DNA of 64,000 nucleotides from Burkholderia pseudomultivorans (GTDB lineage Bacteria > Pseudomonadota > Gammaproteobacteria > Burkholderiales > Burkholderiaceae). Shown piece by piece: positions 34,356 to 42,194 of this stretch (its first letter is position 1; each line of letters starts with the position of its first letter). The stretch is from assembly GCF_001718415.1 (NCBI RefSeq), contig NZ_CP013378.1:1426001-1490000 (forward strand), in the 5' to 3' direction. The translations under genes were made by a program, and so were the position numbers. The notes under the pieces are model-generated. The model was not told the DNA's origin. It was given only the letters and a program-made list of their open reading frames with translations, and did not search any database.

Positions 34356-34997
34356 ATGACTGTGAACGTATCCGGCATCACCATTCCCGATAGCCAGCTG
34401 GCGCGCGAGATCACCGAACTCGTTCGCGATACCGAGTCCGAATTGCTGTTCAACCATTCGAGCCGCGTTTACTACTTCGGTGCGCTGGCGGGCCGGCGCC
34501 GCGGGCTCGAGTACGATCCCGAGCTGCTTTATTGCGGATGCATGTTCCACGACATGGGGCTGACGCACACGCACAGCAGCGCGTGCGAACGCTTCGAGGT
34601 GGACGGCGCGAACACCGCCCGCGATTTCCTGAAGAGCAGGGGGATTTCGCAGCAGGACATCGATGTGGTGTGGACGTCGATCGCGCTGCACACGACGCCG
34701 GGGATTCCGCAGCACATGCATCCGGTGATCGCGCTCGTGACTGCCGGCGTCGAGATGGACGTGCTGGGACTCACCTATTCCGAATACAGCGACGGCGAGC
34801 GCGAGGCCGTGGTCCGCGCGCATCCGCGCACGCCGCGTTTCAAGGAAGACATCATCCAGGCGTTCTACGACGGCATCAGGCACAAGCCGGACACGACGTT
34901 CGGCAACGTCAAGGCCGATGTGCTCGCCGACAAGGATCCGCATTTCCATGCCGGCAATTTCTGCAGCGTGATTCGTTCGTCGAAGTGGGCTGGCTGA
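34356..34997 (+). CDS. HD-domain phosphohydrolase-fold protein, cyanamide-hydratase-like
   Basis: The 213-residue protein shows the small HD fold seen in cyanamide hydratase and its relatives: LLFNHSSRVYYFG with His34 and the metal pair His65-Asp66 in CMFHDMGLTHTH, then further His residues (IALHTTPGIPQHMHP). A purine-rich ribosome site lies in the TGGAGGTCGATC leader. Members hydrate cyanamide to urea or act on other small nitriles and isonitriles; others are of unknown role. The divergent GlxA-type regulator probably controls it. I infer a detoxification or nitrogen-scavenging role. Confidence 0.82.
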   Translation: MTVNVSGITIPDSQLAREITELVRDTESELLFNHSSRVYYFGALAGRRRGLEYDPELLYCGCMFHDMGLTHTHSSACERFEVDGANTARDFLKSRGISQQDIDVVWTSIALHTTPGIPQHMHPVIALVTAGVEMDVLGLTYSEYSDGEREAVVRAHPRTPRFKEDIIQAFYDGIRHKPDTTFGNVKADVLADKDPHFHAGNFCSVIRSSKWAG

Positions 34998-35048
34998 TCG
35001 TCGTCGGGGACGCGCGGCCGGACTTTCCGTATCGTCAGGATAACTATC

Positions 35049-35205
35049 ATGTTTGTTCAATCGGACGATAGAAAGTTGACACACGCGAAACGGCGCGCCG
35101 GTCGGCGACAACGTCAACATCCGGACGTCCGGGCCGCGCGGGCTCGTGCTGCTGCATGACACATGGTTGATCGGGAAACTCGCGCATTTCGATATGGAGC
35201 GGGCA
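35049..35205 (+). pseudogene. Catalase N-terminal fragment, frameshifted
   Basis: The ATG at 35049 starts MFVQSDDRKLT, and after a one-base shift near 35080 the frame reads NGAPVGDNVNIRTSGPRG and then LHDTWLIGKLAHFDMER. This is the conserved start of monofunctional heme catalases (LTTxxGAPVxDNxNSxTAGPRGPxLLQDxxLIEKLAHFDRER). The catalytic His would lie just beyond, where similarity ends and arginine-rich sequence follows. An open frame continues to 35427 but I see no catalase motif in it. This is a decayed remnant, not a functional enzyme. Confidence 0.75.
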
Positions 35206-35898
35206 TCGCGGCGGCGCTGGCGCGGCTTGCGGGCGAGCGGGGATAGTGGAAGCGGCGCCGGCCGGATATATCAACGGTTTCCGCAGGAACGGGGCGCCGT
35301 GCCGACAGGCGTGTACGGCTTTCTTCCGGTCCGGGTGCTGGACGTCGGCGGGTGGACGGTCAAGGTAGTCGTTTATGGGAGCGCTCGAGCGGGCGGGTGG
35401 CGCGCACATGTTTCCGCCGTCGTTTAGTCCGAACGTTTATCGCCCGCATCGTGACGGCGTCGGGTATCTCAACCGATACGAACTCCTTCCCTGACCTTCA
35501 TGCTCCGCGACACGCCCGACAATCGGTGTGTCGGCATGTATTCGACGTTTTTTCGACGATATGCGCGAAGGATGCGGTCGGAGGGTGGGCGAAGGGTCGA
35601 ACCGGATATTCATGAACGACGACGAAAAGTCCGCGATATGGGCGCGAATCCGGCGCGAGCAGACGGAGATGCGGTTCCGGCGAGACGAGCGGTGAAGCCT
35701 GGCGGGTGTTCGGAAGACCGGGCGGCGCGGACTATTTCCGCTAATAAAGTTGTTACGTGACAACCATAAGACAGAGACTTTATATACTGAATTCCCATAA
35801 CCCACCACCGAGGCGAATCTCCGATTCGCGCACTTCCCCCGCAACCAGCCCGAAGGCCATCCACCATCCCGGTATCCGCAAACGCACGGCAAAACGCC
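35206..35898. other. Intergenic region with unidentified open frame and near-palindrome
   Basis: The first part continues the catalase-relic frame to a stop at 35427 without recognisable motifs. From about 35430 GC falls and no gene is supported. An imperfect dyad GTTGTTA-CG-TGACAAC lies at 35749-35764 followed by a TATACT (-10 like) around 35783, which may belong to the toxin-antitoxin operon. Confidence 0.5.
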
Positions 35899-35904
35899 TA
35901 TAAT
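35899..35904 (+). promoter_or_regulatory. TATAAT -10 element before the antitoxin gene
   Basis: A perfect TATAAT stands 28 bp before the antitoxin start. No good -35 is found at 16-18 bp, so it may need an activator or be the weaker of two promoters. Confidence 0.4.
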
Positions 35905-35931
35905 GATTGGGCAAATTGCCGGAGACAGGTC

Positions 35932-36387
35932 ATGAGCACCATCGCTTTTCATCCTTCGGGCGTCGCGCATCCGCGTCAGGCCGAATTCACGATTCTCGAG
36001 CAGCTGCTGGCGATCCGTGTCCGTTCGGGCGCCGATCTGGCCGAGCTGGCGAGCGCGCGCGTCGACGTGTCGGTGATCGACCGGCTGTCCGAGCGCGGCC
36101 TGAAGTCCGACGAACTGGCCTTCATCATCCCGCGGCGCACGCTGAGCCATCGTCGCCAGGCGCACGAGCGGCTGTCTCCGGAGGAGTCGGACAAGGCGAT
36201 CCGTCTCGCGCGCATCGTCGCGCAGGCGACGGCCACCTTCGGCGACCAGGACAAGGCGATGGCGTGGCTGCGCAACGGGCTGCAGCGCTTCGGCGGCCGC
36301 ACCTCGCTCGACATGGCGAGCACCGAGCACGGCGCGCGGCTCGTCGAAGAGGCCCTCACGCAGATCGACGAAGGGTATTTCGCTTGA
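35932..36387 (+). CDS. Xre/MbcA/ParS-type antitoxin (DUF2384)
   Basis: The 151-residue protein has the two-part plan of Xre antitoxins paired with RES toxins: an N-terminal HTH-like region (about 25-80, VDVSVIDRLSERGLKSDELAFIIPRRTLSHRR) and a C-terminal toxin-binding domain with LSPEESDKAIRLARIVAQA and AMAWLRNGLQRFGGRTSLDM. Its stop codon overlaps the toxin start (TTGA). It should neutralise the RES protein and repress the operon through its HTH region. Confidence 0.9.
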   Translation: MSTIAFHPSGVAHPRQAEFTILEQLLAIRVRSGADLAELASARVDVSVIDRLSERGLKSDELAFIIPRRTLSHRRQAHERLSPEESDKAIRLARIVAQATATFGDQDKAMAWLRNGLQRFGGRTSLDMASTEHGARLVEEALTQIDEGYFA

Positions 36388-36860
36388 CCACGCTGTGGCG
36401 AATCAGCAATTACGCCGATCTGAAAGGCATCGGCGGATTGCGCGCGGGCGGGCGCTGGCATTTCGCCGGGCAGCCCGTCGTCTATCTCGCCGAGCATCCC
36501 GCGCTCGCGCTGCTCGAGACGCTCGTCCACTTCGAAATCGCCACCGTCGCGCAATTGCCGAGCGGATACCAGTTGCTGCGCGTCGACGCGCCCGATTCGG
36601 TCGATGTCGCCGAGATCGTGGAAGCCGACGCGCCGGCCGACTGGCGCACCAACGTCGACTGGACCCGCAGCGCCGGCACCGAATGGCTGCACACGCAGCC
36701 GAGCGCGTTGCTGCGCGTGCCGAGCGTGGTGGTCCCGCACGCGCACAACTTCCTGTTGAATCCGCTGCATCCGGCGGCCGCCGACGTACGCATCGCGGAG
36801 GTCATGCAGTCGCCCTACGACACCCGGATTCTGCGTCTGGTCCAGTCGAAGCCGGAATGA
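36384..36860 (+). CDS. RES-domain toxin
   Basis: The 158-residue protein starts with TTG at 36384, overlapping the antitoxin stop by 4 bp. It shows the RES fold in usual order: an early Arg (LWRISNYADLKG), GGRWHFAGQPVVYLAEHPALALLETLVH with the conserved Arg, Tyr and Glu, and a late Ser/Asn block (QPSALLRVPSVVVPHAHNFLLNPLHP). RES toxins degrade NAD+ or ADP-ribosylate targets. All named active-site types seem present, so it is probably intact. The rare TTG start would keep toxin output low and coupled to the antitoxin. Confidence 0.9.
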   Translation: MTTLWRISNYADLKGIGGLRAGGRWHFAGQPVVYLAEHPALALLETLVHFEIATVAQLPSGYQLLRVDAPDSVDVAEIVEADAPADWRTNVDWTRSAGTEWLHTQPSALLRVPSVVVPHAHNFLLNPLHPAAADVRIAEVMQSPYDTRILRLVQSKPE

Positions 36861-36899
36861 CCCGTGTCGCGTTGCCGCTCGCACGCCCCTGCGCGGGCG

Positions 36900-37832
36900 T
36901 CAGCGCTCGCGCGCGGCGCGCGCCGCGGCCGCATCGGGCGGCAGCGTCTGCCGGATGCGCGTCACCGTCCGCGCGCTGACGAGGCCGAGCATTGCGCTGA
37001 CGTCGGCATGCGCATGGCCGGCGAGCAACTGGCGGCGCGCGAACGTGTTTCTCAGCACGCGCGGGCTCATGTCCGCAGTGTGGAAGCCGATCGCGGTCAG
37101 CGCGTCGCGCACGACCAGCAGCAGAAACATGTCGTTCATCGCACCGCCGCCGCGCGGCGCGGGAAACAGGCGCGCCGAGTCGCGCGTATCGGGGCTGGCC
37201 GCGCGCCATGCGGCCAGCGGCGCCCGCGCGAACGACGCGAGTGCGATGCGGCGCGCAGGTCGCGCACGATCGCGCGGCACCGACAGCGACCGTCCGTCGG
37301 GCGCGAGCGCGTCGTTCGTGATCGCCCGGATTTCTGCCGACGTGATGCCGCTCGCAAGCAGCAGCGCGACGATCGCACGATTCCGGCAGGCGGCCGGCGT
37401 GTCGTGCGGCTGCGGCTGCACATGGCGCTGCAGCGCGGCGTCGGCATCGGGCGGCAGATAGCAGGGCTCCGGTTCACCGTCCGGCCACGCGAGTGCGCGC
37501 GTCGCACGGTTGGCCGGATGTGTAGTGCGCACGCCGGTTTCGACCAGATGACGGCACAGCCGGTCGATCAGCTTGGCATAGCGCACGCGCGTCGACGTGC
37601 CCGGTGCGCAGCTGCGTTCGAGTTCGGCGAGGAACGTCGCGACGTGGTCGGGCCCGAACGTGGCGAGGGTCGCGCGATGCGTAAGCAGATGGCGCAGGAA
37701 CCGCTCGAACATCGCCACGTGCTGCACGATCGATCGCGGCGCGAACGGCTGTCGGCCGGCGCCGGTGGCGGTCGTTTCCTGCCACGCGCGAAAGGCGCCG
37801 ACGGGATCGTGAATCCAGCGTTGCGTGTCCAT
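36900..37832 (-). CDS. Tyrosine-recombinase-like protein lacking catalytic residues
   Basis: The 310-residue protein has an N-terminal SAM-like core-binding domain (about 8-100) and a C-terminal phage-integrase-like domain. The catalytic positions are changed: the first Arg of the usual TGLRxxEL box is Thr164 (SGITSAEI), the HxLRH box reads PRVLRN (257-262), the LGH His is Leu (LGLVSARTVTRI, 282-293), and no nucleophilic Tyr follows. The gene itself has no stops or shifts, so it may be a maintained DNA-binding protein. It converges on the RES toxin gene. Confidence 0.78.
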   Translation of the reverse strand: MDTQRWIHDPVGAFRAWQETTATGAGRQPFAPRSIVQHVAMFERFLRHLLTHRATLATFGPDHVATFLAELERSCAPGTSTRVRYAKLIDRLCRHLVETGVRTTHPANRATRALAWPDGEPEPCYLPPDADAALQRHVQPQPHDTPAACRNRAIVALLLASGITSAEIRAITNDALAPDGRSLSVPRDRARPARRIALASFARAPLAAWRAASPDTRDSARLFPAPRGGGAMNDMFLLLVVRDALTAIGFHTADMSPRVLRNTFARRQLLAGHAHADVSAMLGLVSARTVTRIRQTLPPDAAAARAARER

Positions 37833-38014
37833 GCTCGCCTTTATATCCGCAATGCGACGGCATCGGCAATCCGGTGCAGACCGCGCGACCGCCGCGCTTC
37901 GTCGCCAGTGTCTACGAGGGATTCCCCTAAACCCGCGTGATTCGCGCGGACTTGTCGCACAGCCAGCCGCGTTCGGAGCGTCCCGTCAGCGCTTTGCGCC
38001 GGGCTCCACAGATT

Positions 38015-38030
38015 ATTTGCGTTTCGCGAA
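38015..38030 (+). promoter_or_regulatory. LysR-type box, copy 1 (upstream of MFS gene)
   Basis: ATTTGCGTTTCGCGAA, followed by T, forms ATT-N11-AAT and so fits the T-N11-A rule of LysR operators. The identical 16 bp recur in reverse orientation at 40499-40514 upstream of hapC. It lies 148 bp before the transporter start. Confidence 0.7.
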
Positions 38031-38177
38031 TGACGCGTTCGCCGGTTCTCCGATACCGCCGTCATACCGGTTGCCCCTATCGTTGCGGCGTCGATCGGCG
38101 CATTCGAAGCGCGACGGAAACCACGGTCGACCATTCTTCGCGACGGCGGTCGCGCACAAAAAGCATCGGAGACGGAA

Positions 38178-39431
38178 ATGAAATCGAACGAGTGGGATAC
38201 CTCCTACGAATGGAAGGCGGTCACGTTGCTGGCGCTGGGCTTCGGCCTGGTGGGCCTGGACCGATGGCTGATCGCGCCGCTGTTTCCCTCGATCATGAAG
38301 GACCTCAACCTGAACGCGCAGGACGTCGGCAACTGCATCGGCGTGCTGGGCCTGTCTTGGGGCATCTTCGCCGCGCTGATGGGCGGCATCTCGGACAAGG
38401 TCGGCCGCCGCAAGGTGCTGATCCCCGCGATCATCGCGTTCTCGCTGCTGTCGGGCTTCTCCGGCATGGCGGGCGGCCTGCTCGGCTTGATCGCGATTCG
38501 CGGGCTGATGGGCGTCGCCGAAGGCTCGTTCTGCCCGACGAGCTTCGCCGCCACCGCCGACGCCTCGCATCCGCGCAGGCGCGGCCTGAATCTCGGGCTG
38601 CAGCAAAGCGGCTTCGCGCTGTTCGGGCTGGCGCTGTCGCCGATCATCGCCACGCAACTGCTGAGTTTCGTCACGTGGCGCTGGGTGTTCGCGCTCGTGG
38701 CCATTCCGGGCCTGGTGCTCGGCGCGATCATGTTCTTCGTGATCCGCGAACCGAAGATCGCGAAGCAGGTCGCGTCGGAACATGCGCCGGCGTCGCTCGG
38801 GCACGTGCTCAGGAGCCGCAACATCCTCGTCGCGATGGGCGCACTGTGCTGCGCGATGACGGGCGTGTTCGTCCTCGGCGCGTTGCTGCCGCTGTATCTC
38901 ACCGGTTATCTGGCGCTCGATACGCAGAAGATGGGGCTCGTCGTGTCGGCGATCGGCTTCGGCGGCTTTCTCGGGCAGTTCGGCTTGCCGGGCCTGTCCG
39001 ACCTCGTCGGCCGCCGCATTGCCAGCATCGTCGGCTTCGCCGGAACCGCGGCGATGCTCTATGTGTTCCGCGGCCTCGGCCCTCAGCCGCTGCTGCTGTT
39101 CGCGGTGCTGTTCGTCGCGGCGTTCTTCACGCTCGGCCTGGTCTCGCTGCTGTCGGGGCCGGTGGCGACCGAGGCCGCGCCGGTCGGGCTCGTGTCGACG
39201 TCGATCGGCATGGTGGTCGGCGTCGGCGAAATCTTCGGCGGCGGCATTGCGCCGGCGATGGGCGGCTACGTCGCGGCCCATTTCGGGATCCAGAACATCC
39301 TGTGGCTCCCGATGTGCGCGGTGGTGCTCGGCATCGTCGTCAGCCTGCTGCTCAAGGAGACTGCGCCCGCCGTCCTGCAGCGCCGCGCGGTTGCGCGCCC
39401 GGAGCTGGCAACCGGCGAACAGCCGCACTGA
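38178..39431 (+). CDS. MFS transporter, probable aromatic compound importer
   Basis: The 417-residue protein has twelve predicted helices and the MFS loop signature GGISDKVGRRKVLIP between helices 2 and 3, with LGLDRWLIAPLFPSIMKDL in helix 1 as in aromatic acid symporters. GGAGACGG precedes the start. It lies upstream of the LysR and hydroquinone genes, and its leader carries the same 16-bp LysR box as the hapC leader, so it likely brings the aromatic substrate, perhaps a hydroxybenzoate or a hydroquinone precursor, into the cell. The exact substrate is inference. Confidence 0.9.
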   Translation: MKSNEWDTSYEWKAVTLLALGFGLVGLDRWLIAPLFPSIMKDLNLNAQDVGNCIGVLGLSWGIFAALMGGISDKVGRRKVLIPAIIAFSLLSGFSGMAGGLLGLIAIRGLMGVAEGSFCPTSFAATADASHPRRRGLNLGLQQSGFALFGLALSPIIATQLLSFVTWRWVFALVAIPGLVLGAIMFFVIREPKIAKQVASEHAPASLGHVLRSRNILVAMGALCCAMTGVFVLGALLPLYLTGYLALDTQKMGLVVSAIGFGGFLGQFGLPGLSDLVGRRIASIVGFAGTAAMLYVFRGLGPQPLLLFAVLFVAAFFTLGLVSLLSGPVATEAAPVGLVSTSIGMVVGVGEIFGGGIAPAMGGYVAAHFGIQNILWLPMCAVVLGIVVSLLLKETAPAVLQRRAVARPELATGEQPH

Positions 39432-39556
39432 AGCATGGCATGCGGCCGCCGCCCCGGATTGACATCGTTTGGGTGACAGTGTGACGCCGTGGACGTGACG
39501 CAGCGACGCACCGCGTCCATATACACTGGCGTTTTCGCTGACGGAAAGGGCGCGGC

Positions 39557-40486
39557 ATGGACCGGTTTCTGAGCATCGAGGCATTCGTGAGGGTCGCGGA
39601 GGCGAGCAGCTTCGCCGAGGCGGCCAGGCAGCTCGGCGTCACCAGTTCCGTCGTGACGAACCGGATCCAGCAACTGGAGAAGTTCGTGAATGCGCCGCTG
39701 TTTCACCGCAGCACGCGGCACGTGCGGTTGTCGGAAGTCGGCGAGGCCTTCTATCGCGAATGCGCGGAAGTCGTGGGCCGCGTCAACGAGCTGACGGACC
39801 AGATGCGCGAGTTGCGCGCCACGCCCACCGGCCGCCTGCGCATCCAGATGCTTCCCGGCTTCGCACTCGGTCATTTCGGCGCGCCGCTCGCTGAATTCAA
39901 CCGGCGGTATCCGGGCATCCAGCTCGACGTGATCGTCAACGACCGCGTCGTCGACCCGATCGAGGAAGGGTTCGACATCGCGTTCCAGATCTTCCCGCCC
40001 ATTTCCGAATCGCTGATCGAGCGCCGCCTGTTCACGGTGCGCCGTCTGTTCTGCGCGTCGCCGGCCTATCTCGAACAGCATGGCGCGCCGCAGCATCCGC
40101 GCGATTTGCTGCAACACACCACCGCGCTCTATTCGGGCTATCCGTCGCGCAATCGCTGGACGATGACGCACGGCGACGAAGTCGTCGAAATGGAACTGCC
40201 GGGCATGATCCGCTCGAACTCCGTCCATCTGCTGCGCGATTACGCGCTGACGGGCGGGGGCGTCGTGTGCCTGCCCACGCTCGTCGCGAGCGACGCGCTG
40301 GTGGCCGGCACGCTGGTGCCGATCCTGACCGACTATCACCTGGCGCCGCTGAGCTTCGCCGCCGTTTATCCCGCGACGCAGCGACAGGCATTGAAGGTCA
40401 AGGCGCTGGTCGAATTCCTCGCGGAATATCTCGGCGACGAGCCCGCGTGGGACACGCCCTTGCTGGCGCGCGGCTGGGTGCGCTGA
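39557..40486 (+). CDS. LysR-family regulator of the hydroquinone cluster
   Basis: The 309-residue protein begins MDRFLSIEAFVRVAEASSFAEAARQLGVTSSVVTNRIQQLE, a standard LysR winged helix, followed by a two-lobed effector domain of the type found in the CrgA/DmlR group. It stands between the transporter and the dioxygenase genes, all on the plus strand. Two identical 16-bp dyads, one upstream of each flanking transcription unit, are its likely sites. The effector is probably a pathway substrate or intermediate such as hydroquinone or hydroxyquinol. Confidence 0.9.
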   Translation: MDRFLSIEAFVRVAEASSFAEAARQLGVTSSVVTNRIQQLEKFVNAPLFHRSTRHVRLSEVGEAFYRECAEVVGRVNELTDQMRELRATPTGRLRIQMLPGFALGHFGAPLAEFNRRYPGIQLDVIVNDRVVDPIEEGFDIAFQIFPPISESLIERRLFTVRRLFCASPAYLEQHGAPQHPRDLLQHTTALYSGYPSRNRWTMTHGDEVVEMELPGMIRSNSVHLLRDYALTGGGVVCLPTLVASDALVAGTLVPILTDYHLAPLSFAAVYPATQRQALKVKALVEFLAEYLGDEPAWDTPLLARGWVR

Positions 40487-40498
40487 GCCGCATGATTG

Positions 40499-40514
40499 TT
40501 CGCGAAACGCAAAT
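40499..40514 (-). promoter_or_regulatory. LysR-type box, copy 2 (upstream of hapC)
   Basis: The reverse complement of this site is ATTTGCGTTTCGCGAA, identical over 16 bp to 38015-38030. It is centred about 65 bp upstream of a start point predicted from a weak TTGTTG (40537) and TAGAGT (40560) pair with 17-bp spacing, the usual distance for LysR activation. Confidence 0.7.
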
Positions 40515-40601
40515 GCCGTAGTCGCCGTCCGGCCGGTTGTTGCAGCGGTGCCTTGCCCCTAGAGTGGAATCTGACAAGCGGTTCAACACCAGGAGACAGC
40601 A

Positions 40602-41096
40602 ATGACCGACACGGCCTACCACACCGTCTTTGGCTCGCTCGAAAACTACAGGAAGGGCGAGATCGAAATCACCAGCGGCAGCGCACGCCACTACGCGTTC
40701 TCGAACGTATTCGACGTCGCGTCGCGCTCGGCGCCGTACGAGAAAGTCGTCGCCGGCAAGAATCTCGAGTACGTGATCGAGGTGCTGCGCACCGAAGGCC
40801 AGTCGCCGTGGTTCGCGTGCGCTCATGACGAATTCGCGATCCAGATGGACGGCGAAGTGCAGATCGAATTCATCAAGCTCGACTCTCCGCCGCGCGCCGG
40901 CCAGGGAACGGTCAGCGCCGGCGCGCAACCGGCCGGCCGGAAGATGGGGCACGTGATCCTGCGCAACGGTCATCAGGCGCTGCTGCCGGCGGGCTGCGCC
41001 TACCGCTTCACCGCGCGCAAGCCGGGCGTCGCGCTCGTGCAGACCATGCTCGGCGAATTGTCCGTCGAGAAGTGGGCCGACATCTGCGTGCACTGA
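40602..41096 (+). CDS. hapC: Hydroquinone 1,2-dioxygenase, small subunit (HapC/PnpC type)
   Basis: The 164-residue cupin-fold protein has the size (about 18 kDa) and place of the small subunit of two-component hydroquinone dioxygenases, directly before the large subunit gene (40 bp) with AGGAGACAGC before the start. Motifs include FACAHDEFAIQMDGEVQIEF and GHVILRNGHQALLPAGCAYRF, both cupin-like. It does not carry the iron; it shapes the active site with the large subunit. The pair opens hydroquinone between C1 and C2 to 4-hydroxymuconic semialdehyde in the cytoplasm. Confidence 0.88.
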   Translation: MTDTAYHTVFGSLENYRKGEIEITSGSARHYAFSNVFDVASRSAPYEKVVAGKNLEYVIEVLRTEGQSPWFACAHDEFAIQMDGEVQIEFIKLDSPPRAGQGTVSAGAQPAGRKMGHVILRNGHQALLPAGCAYRFTARKPGVALVQTMLGELSVEKWADICVH

Positions 41097-41136
41097 CCGC
41101 TCGCTGCCGCCAATCGAATATTCCAGGAGACACGTC

Positions 41137-42156
41137 ATGGCTTCCCTCGAGACTCTCGACCCTTCCGCCGGCTTCGCCGCCGACCTGGTGCGATCGACGC
41201 AACCCGATGCCGTTACCGGCTATCGCGGTTTCCAGCTCGGCGCATTCGAATTCGTGCGCGACGAATATTTCGTCAAGATCAGCTGGCCGGCGAAAGGCCA
41301 GACGCGCACCCACGCGGTGCCGGCCGACGCATTCCTGCGCGCGATGATGCGCGACGTCGCATGGGGCTTCTTCTACGGCTGGGTCAACTTCGACCACGTG
41401 TTCGGCACGCGCAATCACTACGGCAAGGTCGACGTCTACGCGGGCACCTTCAACGGCATCCTGAAGGAAGCGGGCGTCGACTACACGGAGACCTTCGACA
41501 CGCCGGTGATCATGGCGACCTTCAAGGCGATGCTGCACGACTGGACCAACGAGGGCTTTGATCCGTTCGCGGCGCCGGAGGAGACCGGGACCGCGTTCGG
41601 GCGCAAGCACGGCGACAACGGCGCCGCGATCGAGCGCACGCGCATCGCGACGCGCCGCATGCCGGGCCTCGAAGGCGACTCGCCGCTGCGCGACGCGTAT
41701 CCGGTCAACCGTGCGTTCGCCGACGTCGTCCAGGACGAACCGGAAGTGCATGTCGAGCCGGGCTTCGAAGGCGAGCTGCACGCGTTCAACCTGTTCAAGT
41801 ACCTGTCGCGCTCGGACGTCACCTGGAATCCGTCGGTCACGTCGGTGTGCGGCCGCAGCCTGTTCTGCCCGACGACCGAGGAGTTCATCCTGCCGGTTTT
41901 TCATGGCAACGACCGCGTCGAGTGGTTCCTGCAGCTGTCCGACGAAATCGTGTGGGACATCGGCGACAAGAATACCGGCGCGCCGCGCGCGCGGATCACG
42001 ATGCGCGCCGGCGACATCTGCGCGATGCCGGCCGACATCCGGCACCAGGGCTACTCGACGAAGCGCTCGATGCTGCTGGTCTGGGAAAACGCGACGCCGG
42101 ACCTGCCGCAACGATACGAGCGCGGCGAACTCACGCCGTATCCGATCGAGTTTTGA
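41137..42156 (+). CDS. hapD: Hydroquinone 1,2-dioxygenase, large subunit (HapD/PnpD type)
   Basis: The 339-residue protein has the size of the 38-kDa iron-binding subunit. Its Fe(II) ligands match, by position, those I recall from the PnpCD structure: His256, Asn258 and Glu262 in FHGNDRVEW and His303 in PADIRHQGY. The N-terminal half is an antiparallel domain with HVFGTRNHYGKVDVYAG. It acts with the upstream small subunit on hydroquinone. The agreement of all four ligand numbers makes this one of the safest calls in the window. Confidence 0.93.
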   Translation: MASLETLDPSAGFAADLVRSTQPDAVTGYRGFQLGAFEFVRDEYFVKISWPAKGQTRTHAVPADAFLRAMMRDVAWGFFYGWVNFDHVFGTRNHYGKVDVYAGTFNGILKEAGVDYTETFDTPVIMATFKAMLHDWTNEGFDPFAAPEETGTAFGRKHGDNGAAIERTRIATRRMPGLEGDSPLRDAYPVNRAFADVVQDEPEVHVEPGFEGELHAFNLFKYLSRSDVTWNPSVTSVCGRSLFCPTTEEFILPVFHGNDRVEWFLQLSDEIVWDIGDKNTGAPRARITMRAGDICAMPADIRHQGYSTKRSMLLVWENATPDLPQRYERGELTPYPIEF

Positions 42157-42194
42157 GCCGCACACGCGGATCCGCACAACACCGAGGACGATTC

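Noticed and set aside
35500..35760. Small Arg-rich frame before the toxin-antitoxin operon
   Set aside because: No start signal, no conserved pattern, low GC at third positions.
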